The notes: generated by a model from the letters alone, not told the origin. Counted from the first letter of the stretch, positions 49,459 through 61,852 are shown. The stretch is DNA of 64,000 nucleotides from Datnioides undecimradiatus (GCA_008933995.1 WARS01000012.1:5766001-5830000); one strand, 5' to 3'. A program made the numbers and translations.

Positions 49459-49572
49459 ATGCCTGGAAGACCGGGTAAAGAGCAAAAAGAGTCTTCCGGT
49501 AGAAGGGGGCGGAGGAGCAATGGGGACGGGCAGGGAGGCAAAGCACGAAGGAAGCGCAACGATGCGGCAAAG
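49459..49572 (+). CDS. znf281: znf281 coding exon 2: basic linker
   Basis: 38 residues (152-189), phase 0 at both ends, acceptor ctcctcag and donor AAG|GTTAAT. The product is strongly basic (GRRGRRSNGDG, KARRKRNDAAK), like the Lys/Arg-rich segment just before the fingers in ZNF281, and could serve as a nuclear localisation signal. Intron 1 before it is 144 bp. Confidence 0.9.
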
Positions 49573-49776
49573 GTTAATCACTTATCTGTTTTTCTCATTT
49601 CCTTCACTGCACCAGTAAAATATGTTGCATGGCTCAAACGTACCTGTACATGAAAATAATGGTCTTTAACACCTTTTTAATCAAGTTGAGCCACGCTTGC
49701 GTAATGTGGACAAGTCATCCATAATTTTACTTGAAAACTTGCTTTACCACTTTTACTCATGGGTTTCTCCTTGTAG

Positions 49777-49900
49777 GCCATGATGTTGGATGCAGATGGT
49801 GCCTGTCTGTCCCCCAGCTCCAAACCACATATCTGTGAGCACTGTAATGCTGCCTTCCGCAGCTCCTACCACTTGCGCAGACATGTGCTCATACACACAG
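49777..49900 (+). CDS. znf281: znf281 coding exon 3: zinc finger 1
   Basis: Residues 190-230 plus one base. It encodes [20 protein letters not shown] and the first C2H2 finger (C209, C212, H225, H229). The exon ends inside the TGE linker (phase 1), as the next two finger exons do. Acceptor ccttgtag before 49,777; donor GTGAGA at 49,901. Confidence 0.96.
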
Positions 49901-50710
49901 GTGAGAGACTTTCGAGGCCTTTCACTGCTTTACTTTTTCATTAGACTAAAAGTGTTTTCCCAGAAATTAAGTCAAAAACGAAGCATATACAACTATAGGA
50001 GGCAACGTGTGTTGTCTCATCTGTATAAGAGCAGTTTACATCATGCAGTCTAGCTGACAAATTAAAATTGTAATTACAACTGCTTGGTTTGAACATGAAG
50101 CCCTAGTTCCATCCCCATAGAATCTGCTGCAAATGCTGTGTTGTTCAGGTTTGATACAGGAAACAAACACAATTTACCATCAATGAACATAGCACCCTGA
50201 AAACAAAATCAATTTTAGACATTTAATTAACTACACTCTTGATTATAATTGGTTGTTACTCATCTTCCCTTTACCATGAGTGCTTGGGGTTTTGTTTGAA
50301 ACCAGACTATTGCTAGAGCCAGAAATGACTCAATGATTACTCATGTATTTCTGGATGTCTTAGTCATTCTCTTTGCTGGGAATTTCTCGCTGGGCTCTTT
50401 GAACCAGAGCTCATAAATGATTTAAAGGACAATTCAACAACCTTAGGTCTCTGCAGTCTAGAACACACTTGCCACACAAGATTTTCTCATCTAAAATATT
50501 TTTCTGTAAGGGTGCCCCCTGTTTTATAAATGCACAGTAAGGTTTTTCTTCAACATGTATAGTTGGTTTTAGAGTTTCATAGGTCTTGTTCTGATGTGTA
50601 TTCATGCACCAGGTGTCATTGTCTTTGTGACCACATAGCAAACACATTTACACGACAGACTGGACTTTAATTAATGTGGTGGGCGGATGGTTGTACTCTT
50701 GATCGCACAG
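49901..50710 (+). other. znf281 intron 3
   Basis: An 810 bp intron between fingers 1 and 2. AT-rich; contains a CTCF-like GCCCCCTG word near 50,513 and nothing else recognised. Confidence 0.85.
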
Positions 50711-50794
50711 GTGAGAGGCCTTTCCGGTGCAGTCAGTGTAACATGAGCTTCATTCAGAAGTACCTGCTCCAGCGGCACGAGAAGATCCACAGTG
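50711..50794 (+). CDS. znf281: znf281 coding exon 4: zinc finger 2
   Basis: 84 bp carrying exactly one finger unit, [14 protein letters not shown] then [15 protein letters not shown] (C237, C240, H253, H257). Symmetric phase 1, acceptor cgcacag and donor GTGAGT. The finger sequence is nearly the same as in mammalian ZNF281. Confidence 0.96.
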
Positions 50795-50892
50795 GTGAGT
50801 GTCTGCCCCTGGGTATAAACTATACTGAATGGTTTTGGAATGAAAGCCGTCACTGACACAAGCCCTAACACGGTCACGTCTGTCTTTTGCAG

Positions 50893-51011
50893 GAGAGAAG
50901 CCTTTTAGTTGTGACCAGTGCAACATGCGTTTTATCCAGAAGTACCACATGGAGCGACACAAAAGGACACACAGCGGCGAGAAGCCATATCGCTGCGATA
51001 CCTGCCAACAA
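50893..51011 (+). CDS. znf281: znf281 coding exon 5: zinc finger 3 and first half of finger 4
   Basis: Encodes [20 protein letters not shown] and [20 protein letters not shown]: finger 3 (C265, C268, H281, H285) and the two cysteines of finger 4 (C293, C296). Ends phase 0 at CAA|GTAGGC. The preceding intron is only 98 bp; the following one (51,012-51,390) is 379 bp, AT-rich, with a TAT trinucleotide run. Confidence 0.96.
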
Positions 51012-51098
51012 GTAGGCTACATGTTGTTTGTTGTGATGTAGCTTTCCACTTTTTTTTGTCTTTTTAATTTTAAGTATTTTTTTTAAATTATTTTAAAC

Positions 51099-51116
51099 TA
51101 TTATTATTATTATTAT
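51099..51116 (+). repeat. (TAT)n microsatellite
   Basis: Six TAT units in znf281 intron 5. Confidence 0.85.
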
Positions 51117-51390
51117 TTTTTTCCAGTGGGTTTCTTTAATACTTTTAATTTGCTTGCATTTCTGTACTACACTTAAATCCATCATATAAAGCCCTGTTTC
51201 ATTGTGGTTAGTTGTCTTTAGGGGTCCAGGAATATACTACTCTCTTATGAAATTCAGTGATCATGTAAACTAGTTGCCTATCTCTGCAATATAGCTTCTG
51301 ATTTTAAAAATGTTTAGGAGTTTAAAAACAACTTCTGCCCATCCATTAGAAAACAAGCTTATATTTTCCCCTGCCTCTGTCCACTTTTAG

Positions 51391-53019
51391 TTTTTCTCAA
51401 GAACAGACCGGTTACTGAAGCACAAACGGACTTGTGGAGAAGCCATAAAGAAGGGCCTGGACCCAAGCATGCTGGAGCTCAGCGAAGCAGAGCTAGACCA
51501 TGGCAGCTATTCACTCACTCAGGGAAACTCTACCACCTCCGGACGCAAGAGGGCCAAGTCCAAAAATGGTGAGGGCAGCGAGCGCAAGAGGAAGAAGAAT
51601 GCTTCAGCATCAGTGGCAGCAGCCTCTTCCTCTGGGGGAATGGCCCGTGACCTGGGCCTCCAGGACTTCAGCATGGAGCACCCCTCAGGCTCTGGCCCAG
51701 CCATGCAGGGACGTACTCCCAAGTTGGTCTTTAAAAAAGGTGGCCGCAAGGGCATGGACAAGGGCCTTCTCTCGCTAGAAGATGGTCTCAATGGACAAAA
51801 AAGGTTGGGCCAGAAGCCTGACTCCATGGATCACGTGGAGGGTTCTGGCCTCGATAACATGGCTCTGCTCCAGGGTGCTGGGGGTAACAAGCAGGGGCCG
51901 ACCACCAGCAGCAACTATGATGATGCAATGCAGTTTGTGAAAAAGCGGCGCTACCTCCATGCAGTTAATAATGACTATGGAGCCGGCTCACTGCACATGG
52001 CACCCCAGGGCAGTAGTGTAATCCAGGGCTCCCTGGGGCCAGAGCCCACACTGGCCATGCTGGACTCCTCGCCTCTGGAACTCAAGCACGACAAGTCGGG
52101 CATTCCAGATGAGGTGCTGCAAAGTCTGCTAGATCATTATAGCCATAAGCCAGAGGGGGCACACCACCACGATGTGACTTTCGACCTGCCTGACCACCCA
52201 CACCATGTAGACCTCCAGCCGGCAGCCCCTGTTACACCTGAGCTGGAGGATGACTCGCCCAACGGTGGTGACAAGACAGCAGTGATGAGTGAGTACTCAA
52301 AGTTTCTCCTGCAGGCCCTGGAGCGCACCAGCCATAGTGGACCCTTCCCCAGCCTTGGCCCAACGGGGCCTTTCCCTCTACTGTCCAGCAGCTCCAGTCC
52401 CACAGGGCCACTGTTCTCTGACAAACACGTGTACACCACGTCCCCACTGGATTGTGGCTACCCTCCTGCTGTCTCCTCCCCTCTGCCAATCGTTGCCCCT
52501 TCATCAACCTCCTCCTCATCCTCCTCCAAGTCCCACTATGGCATGCTCGTTGGCTCTCCGTCCCAGGCAGGATACCACCTCGGCTTAGAATCTACTAGTC
52601 ACCAGCAGCTGACCCCATCTCAGGAGCTGACTGAGCAGTTGGAGAAGCAGCACTCCCCCGGCGCCTTCAACCTACCTCCCCAGGACCTGACTGCCTCAGC
52701 AGAGGGATCCAAGGGGCAGCAGCCCAAGGCTGGAGGGAACGCTGCACCCACCAATGGCTCCAGCTACCCAGACCTGTCCCCATTGAACCCACCTAAAGAA
52801 ACAACCTATCAGATCGAGAACTTCGCCCAGGCCTTTGGCTCCCAGTTCAAGTCAGGGCGGCGGACCCCTCTGAGCTATGGCAGCGATCCTGGTGCAGAGG
52901 TTGACCACCGAATACGGACTCCCGTGTCAGAATTCTCAGGGTATACCAGTTTGTTAGCTGACGTCAGTGAGCCAGTGAGTACAGGATCAAAAACCCCGAC
53001 AAGCCAAAGTTTCAGATAA
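51391..53019 (+). CDS. znf281: znf281 coding exon 6: end of finger 4 and large C-terminal regulatory region
   Basis: 542 residues (299-840) and stop. ZNF281 is a nuclear C2H2 factor that binds GC-rich promoter boxes; in mammals it is linked to pluripotency control, epithelial-mesenchymal transition and DNA damage response. The exon opens with FFSRTDRLLKHKRTCGEA, completing finger 4, whose last ligand is Cys (C313) rather than His, as in the family. It then has a basic patch (KRAKSKNGEGSERKRKKN), PKLVFKKGGRKG, the conserved NYDDAMQFVKKRRYL, KSGIPDEVLQSLLDHYSHK, a long Pro/Ser-rich stretch with a Ser run, TTYQIENFAQAFGSQFKSG, and the family terminus KTPTSQSFR. That last block separates it from the paralogue ZNF148, which ends differently. 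Total predicted protein is 840 aa against about 895 in human. Acceptor cacttttag before 51,391. No frame breaks seen. Confidence 0.97.
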   Translation, partial: FFSRTDRLLKHKRTCGEAIKKGLDPSMLELSEAELDHGSYSLTQGNSTTSGRKRAKSKNGEGSERKRKKNASASVAAASSSGGMARDLGLQDFSMEHPSGSGPAMQGRTPKLVFKKGGRKGMDKGLLSLEDGLNGQKRLGQKPDSMDHVEGSGLDNMALLQGAGGNKQGPTTSSNYDDAMQFVKKRRYLHAVNNDYGAGSLHMAPQGSSVIQGSLGPEPTLAMLDSSPLELKHDKSGIPDEVLQSLLDHYSHKPEGAHHHDVTFDLPDHPHHVDLQPAAPVTPELEDDSPNGGDKTAVMSEYSKFLLQALERTSHSGPFPSLGPTGPFPLLSSSSSPTGPLFSDKHVYTTSPLDCGYPPAVSSPLPIVAPSSTSSSSSSKSHYGMLVGSPSQAGYHLGLESTSHQQLTPSQELTEQLEKQHSPGAFNLPPQDLTASAEGSKGQQPKAGGNAAPTNGSSYPDLSPLNPPKETTYQIENFAQAFGSQFKSGRRTPLSYGSDPGAEVDHRIRTPVSEFSGYTSLLADVSEPVSTGSKTPTSQSFR

Positions 53020-54245
53020 GGGTCAAACGAGGTGAATCCAGTAGGGGGCTGTTCTGTTGCTGTCCATACAGTCCCTACACCCATCCTAATTTTGTTCTTG
53101 TAGCAAAGTTTTGTTTTGTTTGGTTTTTTTTTAAACACTGCCATTAAATGTTAATACAAAAATGACCAGGGAGGGTCTTAGATGGCCTCAAATGCAATTT
53201 TTTAAATATTCTCATTTTTATTATGTATTTAGTCGCTCAATTTCTGTTTAAGAGTAGTGATTTTGATATGAACGTACCGTAGATTTAAATGTAATTTAAA
53301 ACATTTAGAGGGTAGCTATAAACTTGCTTGATTTTTCTTTTCTTTCTGAACTCTTGTGTTTTACCAATCATCATACCATTGTAAAGTAATAATGAATAAT
53401 GTTGATAATTTCAATAATAACAACATTTGTGGCAGGGAAAAGGCCCAGAATTCAAATGGCAAAAAAGTATATATTGTCTGTTACAAGAAACGTATTAACT
53501 CAGGAAAAATGGCAAAATTGTGTAATAAGACTTTGTATTATGAGATGCAATTAGCACAGTTTTTACAGGTGTACTTTGAGACTACAAAGCTTTGATTTTG
53601 TTTTTGTATTTGTTTTGGGGTTTTTTTTTATTCAACTTGTCAGAACAACAAATTACAATACATGATCATGTTTGGTTTCTACTGCGCGTAGCTTTGTTGA
53701 GATTATGGTACTGTTGTGTCAATGTGAAGACATCCACATTTCTTTTTTGAGAGCCACATGTTGTACACGAGGTAGTATAAATTGTAGTGGAGTTCAGCCC
53801 ACGGTGCGCACACAGCGCGGTCTGAAGTGAAGAGGATGTTTGATTATAACTGACTGTTGTTTTGTCGGCATTAAGTTGTCAGTTGATGGAGCTTGTCTAA
53901 CCACGCACTCCTCTGGTTGTGCCCACCAGTGGCTGGTAGAAAAGGCGCAGCTTAGACAAAATTTGACCCTTTGCTGTTACGGCTGTCTTAAAATGCAATG
54001 AACATCAATCCGTGATCTTTTCATCACGCTGTTGCTGAACTGATTTTTTTTTTTTCACCACTTTCAGTCACCACTTTTCTACTCCACTCCTTACTGTTCC
54101 TTTTTGTGTCAGTGGAATCAAACAAGCACTTTTTTAAACAAATCATCATTGGAAACAACAACAACCCATTCAATTTGCATATGTGATAAGTGATTATTAT
54201 GCTATGCTTATTAATATTATTTTAAGAGGAGAAAACTGTGAACAC

Positions 54246-54310
54246 GGGGTTGGGACATGGGTGGGTGGGAGGGTTGGTGGGTAATTTGTGTGTGTGTGTG
54301 GGGGGGGGTT
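54246..54310 (+). repeat. G-run block and (TG)n in znf281 3' UTR
   Basis: GGGTGGGTGGGAGGG within 54,258-54,273 meets the G-quadruplex pattern on the sense strand, followed by a short (TG)n and a nine-G run. Confidence 0.8.
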
Positions 54311-55661
54311 ATTGGATTATTGTTAAATGAGGTTTGATAGGGATTGACTAGGCATGTCCATGGGCATCTAAGTGTATTTTGTTGCTTTTTCTCATGGGTA
54401 GAAGACGGAGAGAGGGAGGGATGGGCGGGGGGGGGCTTTTTTTTCGTACGGTTTGTTGGGTGATGTTGTAAAAAGATGATTTGCCACAATTTTGTTATAC
54501 AATATTTTGAGTACCTCTTTGTATTTAAGTGTTTTGAGAGACGGGCTGACATGCTGGAACCCTTATGTCTTTAAACCCCATGGTATGTTGGATGCATACC
54601 CACACCCTTTTATTTATTCTCCACTAGCCACAAAAAAAATTCAGTAGCAGATATTTTTCGGCAAGTAATCACCGGACCTACACCCCTTGACGCCCTTCTG
54701 TCTACTTTTTTATGACTTTTTTTCTTTTTAACCTCCACCGTTATCAGTAATCGCAAGAAACTGCTTCAACAATACAGTTAACGAACAAAAAAGTTAAGTT
54801 ATACCCACATCCCCTCCCCAAAATGCAGCCCTGCACTCACAAGAATAAACAATGGCCTTCTTTGTCTTCCATGGCTGAAGCCATTCTATCCCGGCAGCCA
54901 GGGTTGATATTTAATTTAGTTGATTTCCTGTGAGCTGACCCCCCCCCCCCCTTTTCCCTTTCCTATGTCTGTGAGCTCCACAGCCAAGAGACTTTGAAGC
55001 TGCTCAGATCACAGGGAACAAAGACTGACCAGCCACCTCACTCCAAACACACACTATGCTTTTAAAGGAGAGAAAAAGAATGGGTGAGAGATGGAGAAAA
55101 AAAGACAATAAGATTGACCTAAATATACCTCATATCACTAAAGCGTAAGAAAGCAGGGACACGCGTTTCATGTATGTAGTGGAAATATTTGTAGTATAGG
55201 TTCGACATATTGTATAATCATTTAACACTGCCTGTGTTTACAATTATAGAGCAAGTGACTCGTCAAAATGCAAATGTATTATTTCTTTTTTTTTCCTGTA
55301 AAAACATCCACGCCAAGTAGTGTTGCATTCTAGATGCCTAATAGAACATTCATTTTGATCATGTTATATCCCTTATTTTTGTTACTTGCCATAAAGTGTT
55401 TTGATATGATCTCTAGAAGGATATTGTTTACAAAAATGTACAAAAACACTAAAAATGTGTGTTCTCAATTTTTTTGTTGAGTTTTTCTCCAGTATGCATG
55501 ATAAAGACATTTTTGTATGGCTTTTTTTCTGACTGTCACCTCAATACCAAATTTTGTAGCAGAAGCCTCCCCATTCCTTTGTCTTATTTGTTCTAGACCC
55601 CTCGTGATATGATTTCCCAGGCTGTACCTGTTATTGAGATGATGAACGGATTAGAGAAGCC

Positions 55662-55667
55662 AATAAA
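55662..55667 (+). terminator. Polyadenylation signal of znf281
   Basis: AATAAA in CCAATAAAAAC, followed within 40 bp by a GT-rich element (gatgtggggttttt). This is the last good signal before the sequence becomes featureless intergenic DNA. Confidence 0.7.
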
Positions 55668-55690
55668 AACTTTTTGTTACAAAAAAGTAA

Positions 55691-58600
55691 CTGATGTGGG
55701 GTTTTTCCTCTCTCCAGTAGCGCCATAAATCCGCAATTTCCCCTGCACTAAAATATCATACCATGGTATATTGGCGAGTTTTTTATTTTAATGGGTCTGC
55801 CCTATTACCCAGAAATCATAGATTGTATCAGTGGGCAGTACTCACTGAATATACATAAAGCAAAGATTGGGCATCACATCAAATATTTATAAATATTACA
55901 TTAATATATAGATAGGTATTTTTAAGGAGTGTCCAGAATAAGATAGCAACATAGAACAACCTAGACTAATACATACGCTAGCATCAAATGGATAATGTAA
56001 GGTTGATGTAAAAAAAAAAACATGTTCTTTAAAATAAGTTAAAAACAAAAGTTAAAAACACAAGAAAACTGCTGAGCAGGAACCAAAGTCTTACACAACT
56101 AATTTAATGAATGATTTAATCGTTTGCGCCCAAGACAACAAGGGGTCAGCGTGTGAGTTCACGTGCAAAGGGGAAAAAGCAAACTGAGGTCTTCCAGGAC
56201 AAGATGCCAGTGGTGTCTCAAAGGTAAAATGACCAAAATGCATCAGTTTCAAGGATTAAGTGTTTTTGTGGACTAAATTTGCCCAAAATTAGGCTTCAGA
56301 GCTTCAGCAAATGTTCACGCTTTGTCATCCTGTTAGACTGTATGGGTATGGGGGCAACCCCAGATCTGTTTATTGCTTGACCTGCTTGACCTCTCCAAAT
56401 GACCTCTGACTGTGTCTGTTCAAAATACATGAATAAACAGCGAGAATAAAGGATGGTGTGCCACTGGATTCAGATGCGGCACAGTTGGGGTTTTCAATAC
56501 TCTGTACTCTCAGTTAAAGATTGTAATTCACCAGAGATGGCAACTATATAACATTTACACGTAATTTTACAATGGATGCACCCTGCCCTTACTGTAAATG
56601 AATCCAGTGCACAGCCCACCATGTGATCCTTTCAGGGATAATACATTTTTAAAGTCACTGTGAATCATTTAAATGTAAGCCTGTTACCAGAAGATAGAGC
56701 TGTTTCACTGGCTTTTTAACACCAGTTGCTTGAGCTGTTTTACATGTTGCACAAGTGGTGCTGGGATGTCAGAATTTAATGTAATGTCAGCAGGATGCTT
56801 CTGTTTTCAAACTGATTTCACACTGTTGGCTGTGAAGATTGTGAAAGCCTGCTCCTCTGATACTGAAGAGAGATGCTAGAGTGTTGCACTGTTACTGTAG
56901 TTTTTGGATGTTTTTCCTTCAGCTTCAGCCCTCTTCTACTCTTCGAATACATGTTTCAGTGGCCTTAAATTAGAGGGCATACTCTCTCCTCTCTTCCACT
57001 GACTAGCGTCAACCATACGGTAGTTGTTATGCACAGATATTGTTGAAAATGTTATAACATTAAAACTGTTTTACTGTAAATGTTTCAAGGAGAAAGGACT
57101 TTGTTTATAAATCAGCAATCACATATAGATTTACACAAGTGTGACAATTGTGGAGAAAATGAATAAATAAGTAGAACAATTACAACAAATACCAAACCAG
57201 TTCCTAACCGGACTGAATTGAGATCTAAGAGACCAGAGAAAGAATACCACCATCATAAAACAGAAAAATATCCTCTGAAAGAATTGTGTCCATCCCTCCA
57301 CATACCCAGAAACTTGTAGAGTCAATACTGATTAGCACCGAAGCTCATCTTGAGGCTCCCGGAGTAAGTTTTAGAAAAGCAAACACCAGGAATCAGAGGA
57401 AGGTAACACCCTTAAAAGTAGTAATAGTAGTAATTTTTTTCTACTTGTTCTATAGTAATGTTGTCAAACCTCTGTGTTGAAACACATTTTTTTTACCTAA
57501 ACATAATTGACCAGTTTGCATGCTTTGATTAATAACACAAAGTATTATGTAATATGAGATAACGCTTTAACCTTATAGAGAATGTATTTTTAGTGGTTCA
57601 AATTAGCTCCATCTTAATCAGTGCTGATATTCACACGTTTACACGTGAATGCATGAATAATTATAATGCAGTCCAATCTGTAATAGTAAGTATTTTTACA
57701 TTTTAATGCTGATACTCTTACTTAAATTTGAATGCATCTCCTCTATTTCTAGACTGGGGTATTGCTACTTTTACTTAAAAACAAAACTTGAGTTCTTCTT
57801 TTACCACTGCTCTTTGTGTTTGTTCTCCTTTATGTGATACTCATATTTATATACACAGGACTGAGTTCACAGTCACAGGGTCTCAGAGGAGTGATGACTG
57901 CCTCCTTTTCCAAAGCTGGTATCAGTCTCCCTCCTTAACCCTCATGAACCTTAATCATTGCCGGGAACAGCCGTGTGGGTGGGGTTATGGATGGCCATAA
58001 CTGAGTGACTTTGGACAGTCAGCAAGAGGACAAAGGGGCAGTTATTGCTGCTTGATCACTGTTGACACTCGTCACGGCAACATGTTCATAAAACAGCTGG
58101 TAAAACATACAGGGGAATACTGGAGGCGTCACTGTGGGCAGAAAATGGAGCATTTACCTGTTCTGAAAAAAAACTTAGGCCTCAGGAAAAGGTGTTTAAG
58201 GTGCCCTGCTAAGGGCTAAAAATCTGACTTTACGTACTCCTAGCTGCCACAAAGAATTGTGGGGCCACATCATAAAGTATGGTCCAATGTATTCTGCACT
58301 AAAGGAGATATTAACGGTAGCACTGAAGCACCCTTCCTCAGCATTTAGAATTAGACCAGCTCTTATCAAGTCTGCCACATAGACACTTCCTGATCATTTC
58401 ACTCAGTTGGAAACCTTCCAAAGCGAAATGTCAACCACAATCTGAGACGTTGAGACAGAGGTAGCTGAAGGAAAAATTAGCCATTGCTCATTTTGTCATT
58501 TACACCTGTGATTTGAGATCACTTCAGTCTTCTCAATCAAAGAGCCCTATGCATATTTATCCCTGTGATTACACCTGAGTGATTTCATATAACTTTTTCA

Positions 58601-60380
58601 CAATTAACAGGAATAGGAATTATTAAAAAAGAAAGAAAACGAATAGCAAGGAAAATTCACCTAAATAATATATATGTTGCAAGTAACTGTTGATGAATCA
58701 AAGGAGTTGTAAGTAAATTAAAGAGTCAGAGCAGGTTCCAATACAGTGTTTTGGGTACATTTTATAATAAGCTGAGATTCCAGTGGTTAGAAATGTCAAC
58801 ATTGTGTAGAAACAGACAAAACGTAATATTATTATTATGAGTATTGTGAGTATTGGATTTTGTGGATTAAACAGATGTGTTTCGTTTTATCTGTAATTAT
58901 CATAATCTAGATCCATGAAAACAGGTGGATGACCTGGCTCATCTTTAAAAACATACCCATTTTTATCTCTAGTCCACTTTACTTATGTTTCCACTGACGC
59001 CCATGATGATGCTGAAGTGGTGGAAAGTGATTGTGTTAAATCAGATATATATATTATATGAACAGTGACAGGTTGGATGTTCAGCTCAGTTCTCATTAAA
59101 CTGTAAAATCATTTTTAAACTCAAGACTATATATAGTTTTAAAGAGACAGTTTAAAACAAACTTTAACAGTGGTTGCCACTAATTCTTTTTGCTTTTACA
59201 ACAAGATCACATTATCTCATATCGTATGACGTCTTCAGAGTTATATTATCCTTTGTCCCACCCTGTTTTATTGGCCAACCTGTTCCTGATAACAACAGTG
59301 CAGGTAGGTTGAATCATCCTCTAAAATGATAAAAGTCTCTGATAGTTTTGCTCAGGTTTCCAATCTAGAACCATGGTGTCTTTCCATCTCATTGAACTAA
59401 TCCAAGCATCCCCACAAACGGTGGAAACTATCAATTGTTTTCAGTATCTGGTGGCATACACAGATCACAAACTGTTTTACAGACAATTATGTTTTTATAT
59501 TTAATAAAGTTCATCAAAGACTTAGTAAGCAAATGATTTTGCAGGCCAGCTGTACACAGGAAATCCCTGTCCTGTATCATTTTACTCTTTTGTTAGTATG
59601 CATTTGCTTCTCAGGTACATGCTCCTATTGGATGATGTTGTGTAGACTCTGTCATGTATTAATTGGGCCTGTGAAGAAGTCATTTTTATAGAAGTTAACT
59701 TGTGGGTTAACAATAACTGGTGGAACTGTCATAAATTCGTAAAATTACTTGAATGAGAATGTAATCTTTGTCCCTTCTGTTTACCAAGAGGTCTATAAGT
59801 AACTTATTAAGTCTGAGGCTGAAATGGGCCTAAGATATTGTTTAAGATATTGTGGTGTACTCTAGAAAGGATTGCTGTAAAAAGTGGAAACCAAAAGTGC
59901 AAACCAATTTCTGACTCCATCACTGTTCATAAGAATAACAGGGTTATAACTTTTAGAGCAAGCATTCATTTAAATATGTGGATGACATTTGGAGATGCAG
60001 TCAATGGATTGTGAGTAAATAAGGTGGAAAACTGTATCTTATATGATCCTCAAGGAAAATGTGTACCAGCTCAAGCACTAAATTTAAACCAGACATTGAA
60101 CAGTAGAGATGTAAAGTATGTATTAATCGATGAGATAAGCACATGTACTGATCATCTGATGAGATCCCAAAAGGTTTTTGTTTGCAAGTTTTTGAATGAT
60201 CTAATGTACCGCTGGGAAGTTTTAGTTTTGGTGATGTTGGAGGAATGTGCCCTGACATCTACCATGACGGGTTTGACTTTGAGGTTGGCCAACAAAAGAA
60301 AACAAACATATGTGATATAATATAAAACAAAGACAAACTGACAAATTGACATTTACAGATAAATGGAATGTAGCCATGGA
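55691..60380. other. Intergenic region between znf281 and the mucin gene
   Basis: About 4.7 kb, AT-rich, with short low-complexity patches (TA-rich near 59,045). Open frames here are short and have no recognisable domain. I see no gene, RNA or identifiable repeat. Confidence 0.7.
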
Positions 60381-60383
60381 AAA

Positions 60384-60389
60384 TATATA
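60384..60389 (+). promoter_or_regulatory. Candidate TATA box of the mucin gene
   Basis: TATATA in aaatatatag, 190 bp before the start codon. If used, the leader would carry an ATG near 60,444 whose frame overlaps the true start, which is awkward; a weaker TTATAG near 60,522 with a start near 60,560 is an alternative. Confidence 0.3.
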
Positions 60390-60577
60390 GCACCCGCTGA
60401 AAGTGTACTTTAGCACCGAGTGCCGCCCTCAGAGGAGTGGCTAATGATTAAAACTGCCAGTGGAGGATACCTCAGCCATCATCATCAGAGCCTTGAGAGC
60501 AGTAAAGCCTTGCCTGGTTATAGCTTTTTACTGGCTTTCTTTGTCTTGTGGAAGTCTTGTCCATCAGTTCTTTTCCA

Positions 60578-60632
60578 ATGGCTCAAAAATTCCAACTCCT
60601 CTTTGCCCTTTGGCTGGTTGCTGCCTGTCTTG
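60578..60632 (+). CDS. MUC13-like membrane mucin, exon 1: signal peptide
   Basis: ATG in good context (CCAATGG) followed by MAQKFQLLFALWLVAACL, a typical cleavable signal peptide with a single basic residue and a hydrophobic core. It ends in a strong donor, CTTG|GTAAGC, phase 1. Together with the later EGF and SEA exons this marks a secreted or type I membrane glycoprotein. Join to exon 2 is not fully certain (see next exon). Confidence 0.75.
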
Positions 60633-61852
60633 GTAAGCTGTCTGATTTTTCTCCTTTAACGTTAAATCCTAAATATTTTTAAAAACCTTTGTTATTTGTT
60701 GGTCTCTCATAAATGTATAGCCCAAATGATCATTTTATTTATTTTAGAGGTAAATTTTATAATCAAGAAAATCTAAATGAGTTTAAATGGGTCGCTACTA
60801 AAAGCAGAGATAGTCATCACATCAGATGTTTAAAGAGGTTTTCATAGTTGTAGATACAAAAATTCTTTTATTCATGGTACTGTATGACTTTAAACCGACA
60901 ATTAGCTTGTAAGTGGGAAATGAAAAGTTGTCCTTGATGTAAGACTGAGGGCTGTCTCTTTGCAATCATCACTGTCCCTCAGTCAAAGTGAATGGAGCTC
61001 CCAGTGAAACCAGGTCATCACTGTCATTGAATTCCAGTGTGCTGATTCTCTGTTGTTTTAATATTTAATATGTTTTAATTAAATCTAAAATCCAGGTATA
61101 CATCTAGTTGGAGATACAAGAAAAATGAAAGCACATTTTGCATCACTGTTCCAAACTTGGTCTAACAACCAGTTTGTTTTTACCTGGACTGGTGTGGAGA
61201 AACACAGTCAAGTGTAAATATTTGAGTGGTGTGCTGATGCAGACAATTTGACCTTACCTTCTGACCTGGTTGTTACGAAGCCTTCCTTTGAGAGTCTACT
61301 TCAGTCAAGGAAGTTCCTGTTGTTGCTTTACATGTTTAAAGACTAAATGAGCTTCAAGTCAGTTTTATGGGGCAGATGCAAGACCTGTTGTTTTTAGTTT
61401 TTGGAACTAGTGTTGCCTAATTATTTTGAAAGACCTATTTGGATTTTGTTTTGTACTTGTATGCATTTATAAAAAGGAAAGACATGTTACAATGTCAATT
61501 TAATTTTTACTTTTTTTGCATTTTACCTCCTCAACCTTTTATCTTCAGATTGGATGTGATTTGGAGAAATAGACACATATGATAAGCACAATGCTCAGCC
61601 CTTTACACAGTGAACAGCTGAATTTTGTCAGGTTTATCAGAGTAAAATATGGCAAGGCCACACCTACTTCATCACCCTGCCTTTAAGATGTAATTCTTGT
61701 GTCCTTTTTTATCTTCAGGTAAAGGAAAACACTGTCTAATAAACCCATAATTCATATCACTGTATATAATTCTATTACCTGTCCACATAGGCCTCATTTC
61801 TGTAGAGGCCATTTCATTTTCCTTGTTTATTTTGCTGGCATTTTACAGTTAG
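60633..61852 (+). other. Mucin gene intron 1
   Basis: About 1.2 kb of AT-rich sequence. Several acceptor-like AGs exist (61,095; 61,549; about 61,720), but no exon with good borders and an open frame was found between them. Confidence 0.6.

Larger units (their letters stand above)
53020..55690 (+). other. znf281 3' UTR
   Basis: About 2.65 kb from the stop to the AATAAA at 55,662. AT- and T-rich, with a strong G-quadruplex-type block at 54,246-54,310, a second G-run near 54,420-54,437, and a C-run near 54,940. An earlier AATAAA at about 54,844 could give a shorter transcript. The long T-rich 3' UTR fits the family but its extent is inferred. Confidence 0.7.

Noticed and set aside
48814..49581. 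255-codon minus-strand open frame
   Set aside because: Antisense shadow of znf281 coding exons 1 and 2; the plus-strand reading matches the ZNF281 family and has correct splice sites.
48862..53019. Assignment of the zinc-finger gene to ZNF148 instead of ZNF281
   Set aside because: The N-terminal PPVTSFTR block and the TPTSQSFR terminus are ZNF281 traits; ZNF148 differs at both ends.
61095..61160. Possible extra mucin exon after an acceptor-like ccag
   Set aside because: No matching donor with an open frame in the phase needed to join exons 1 and 2.
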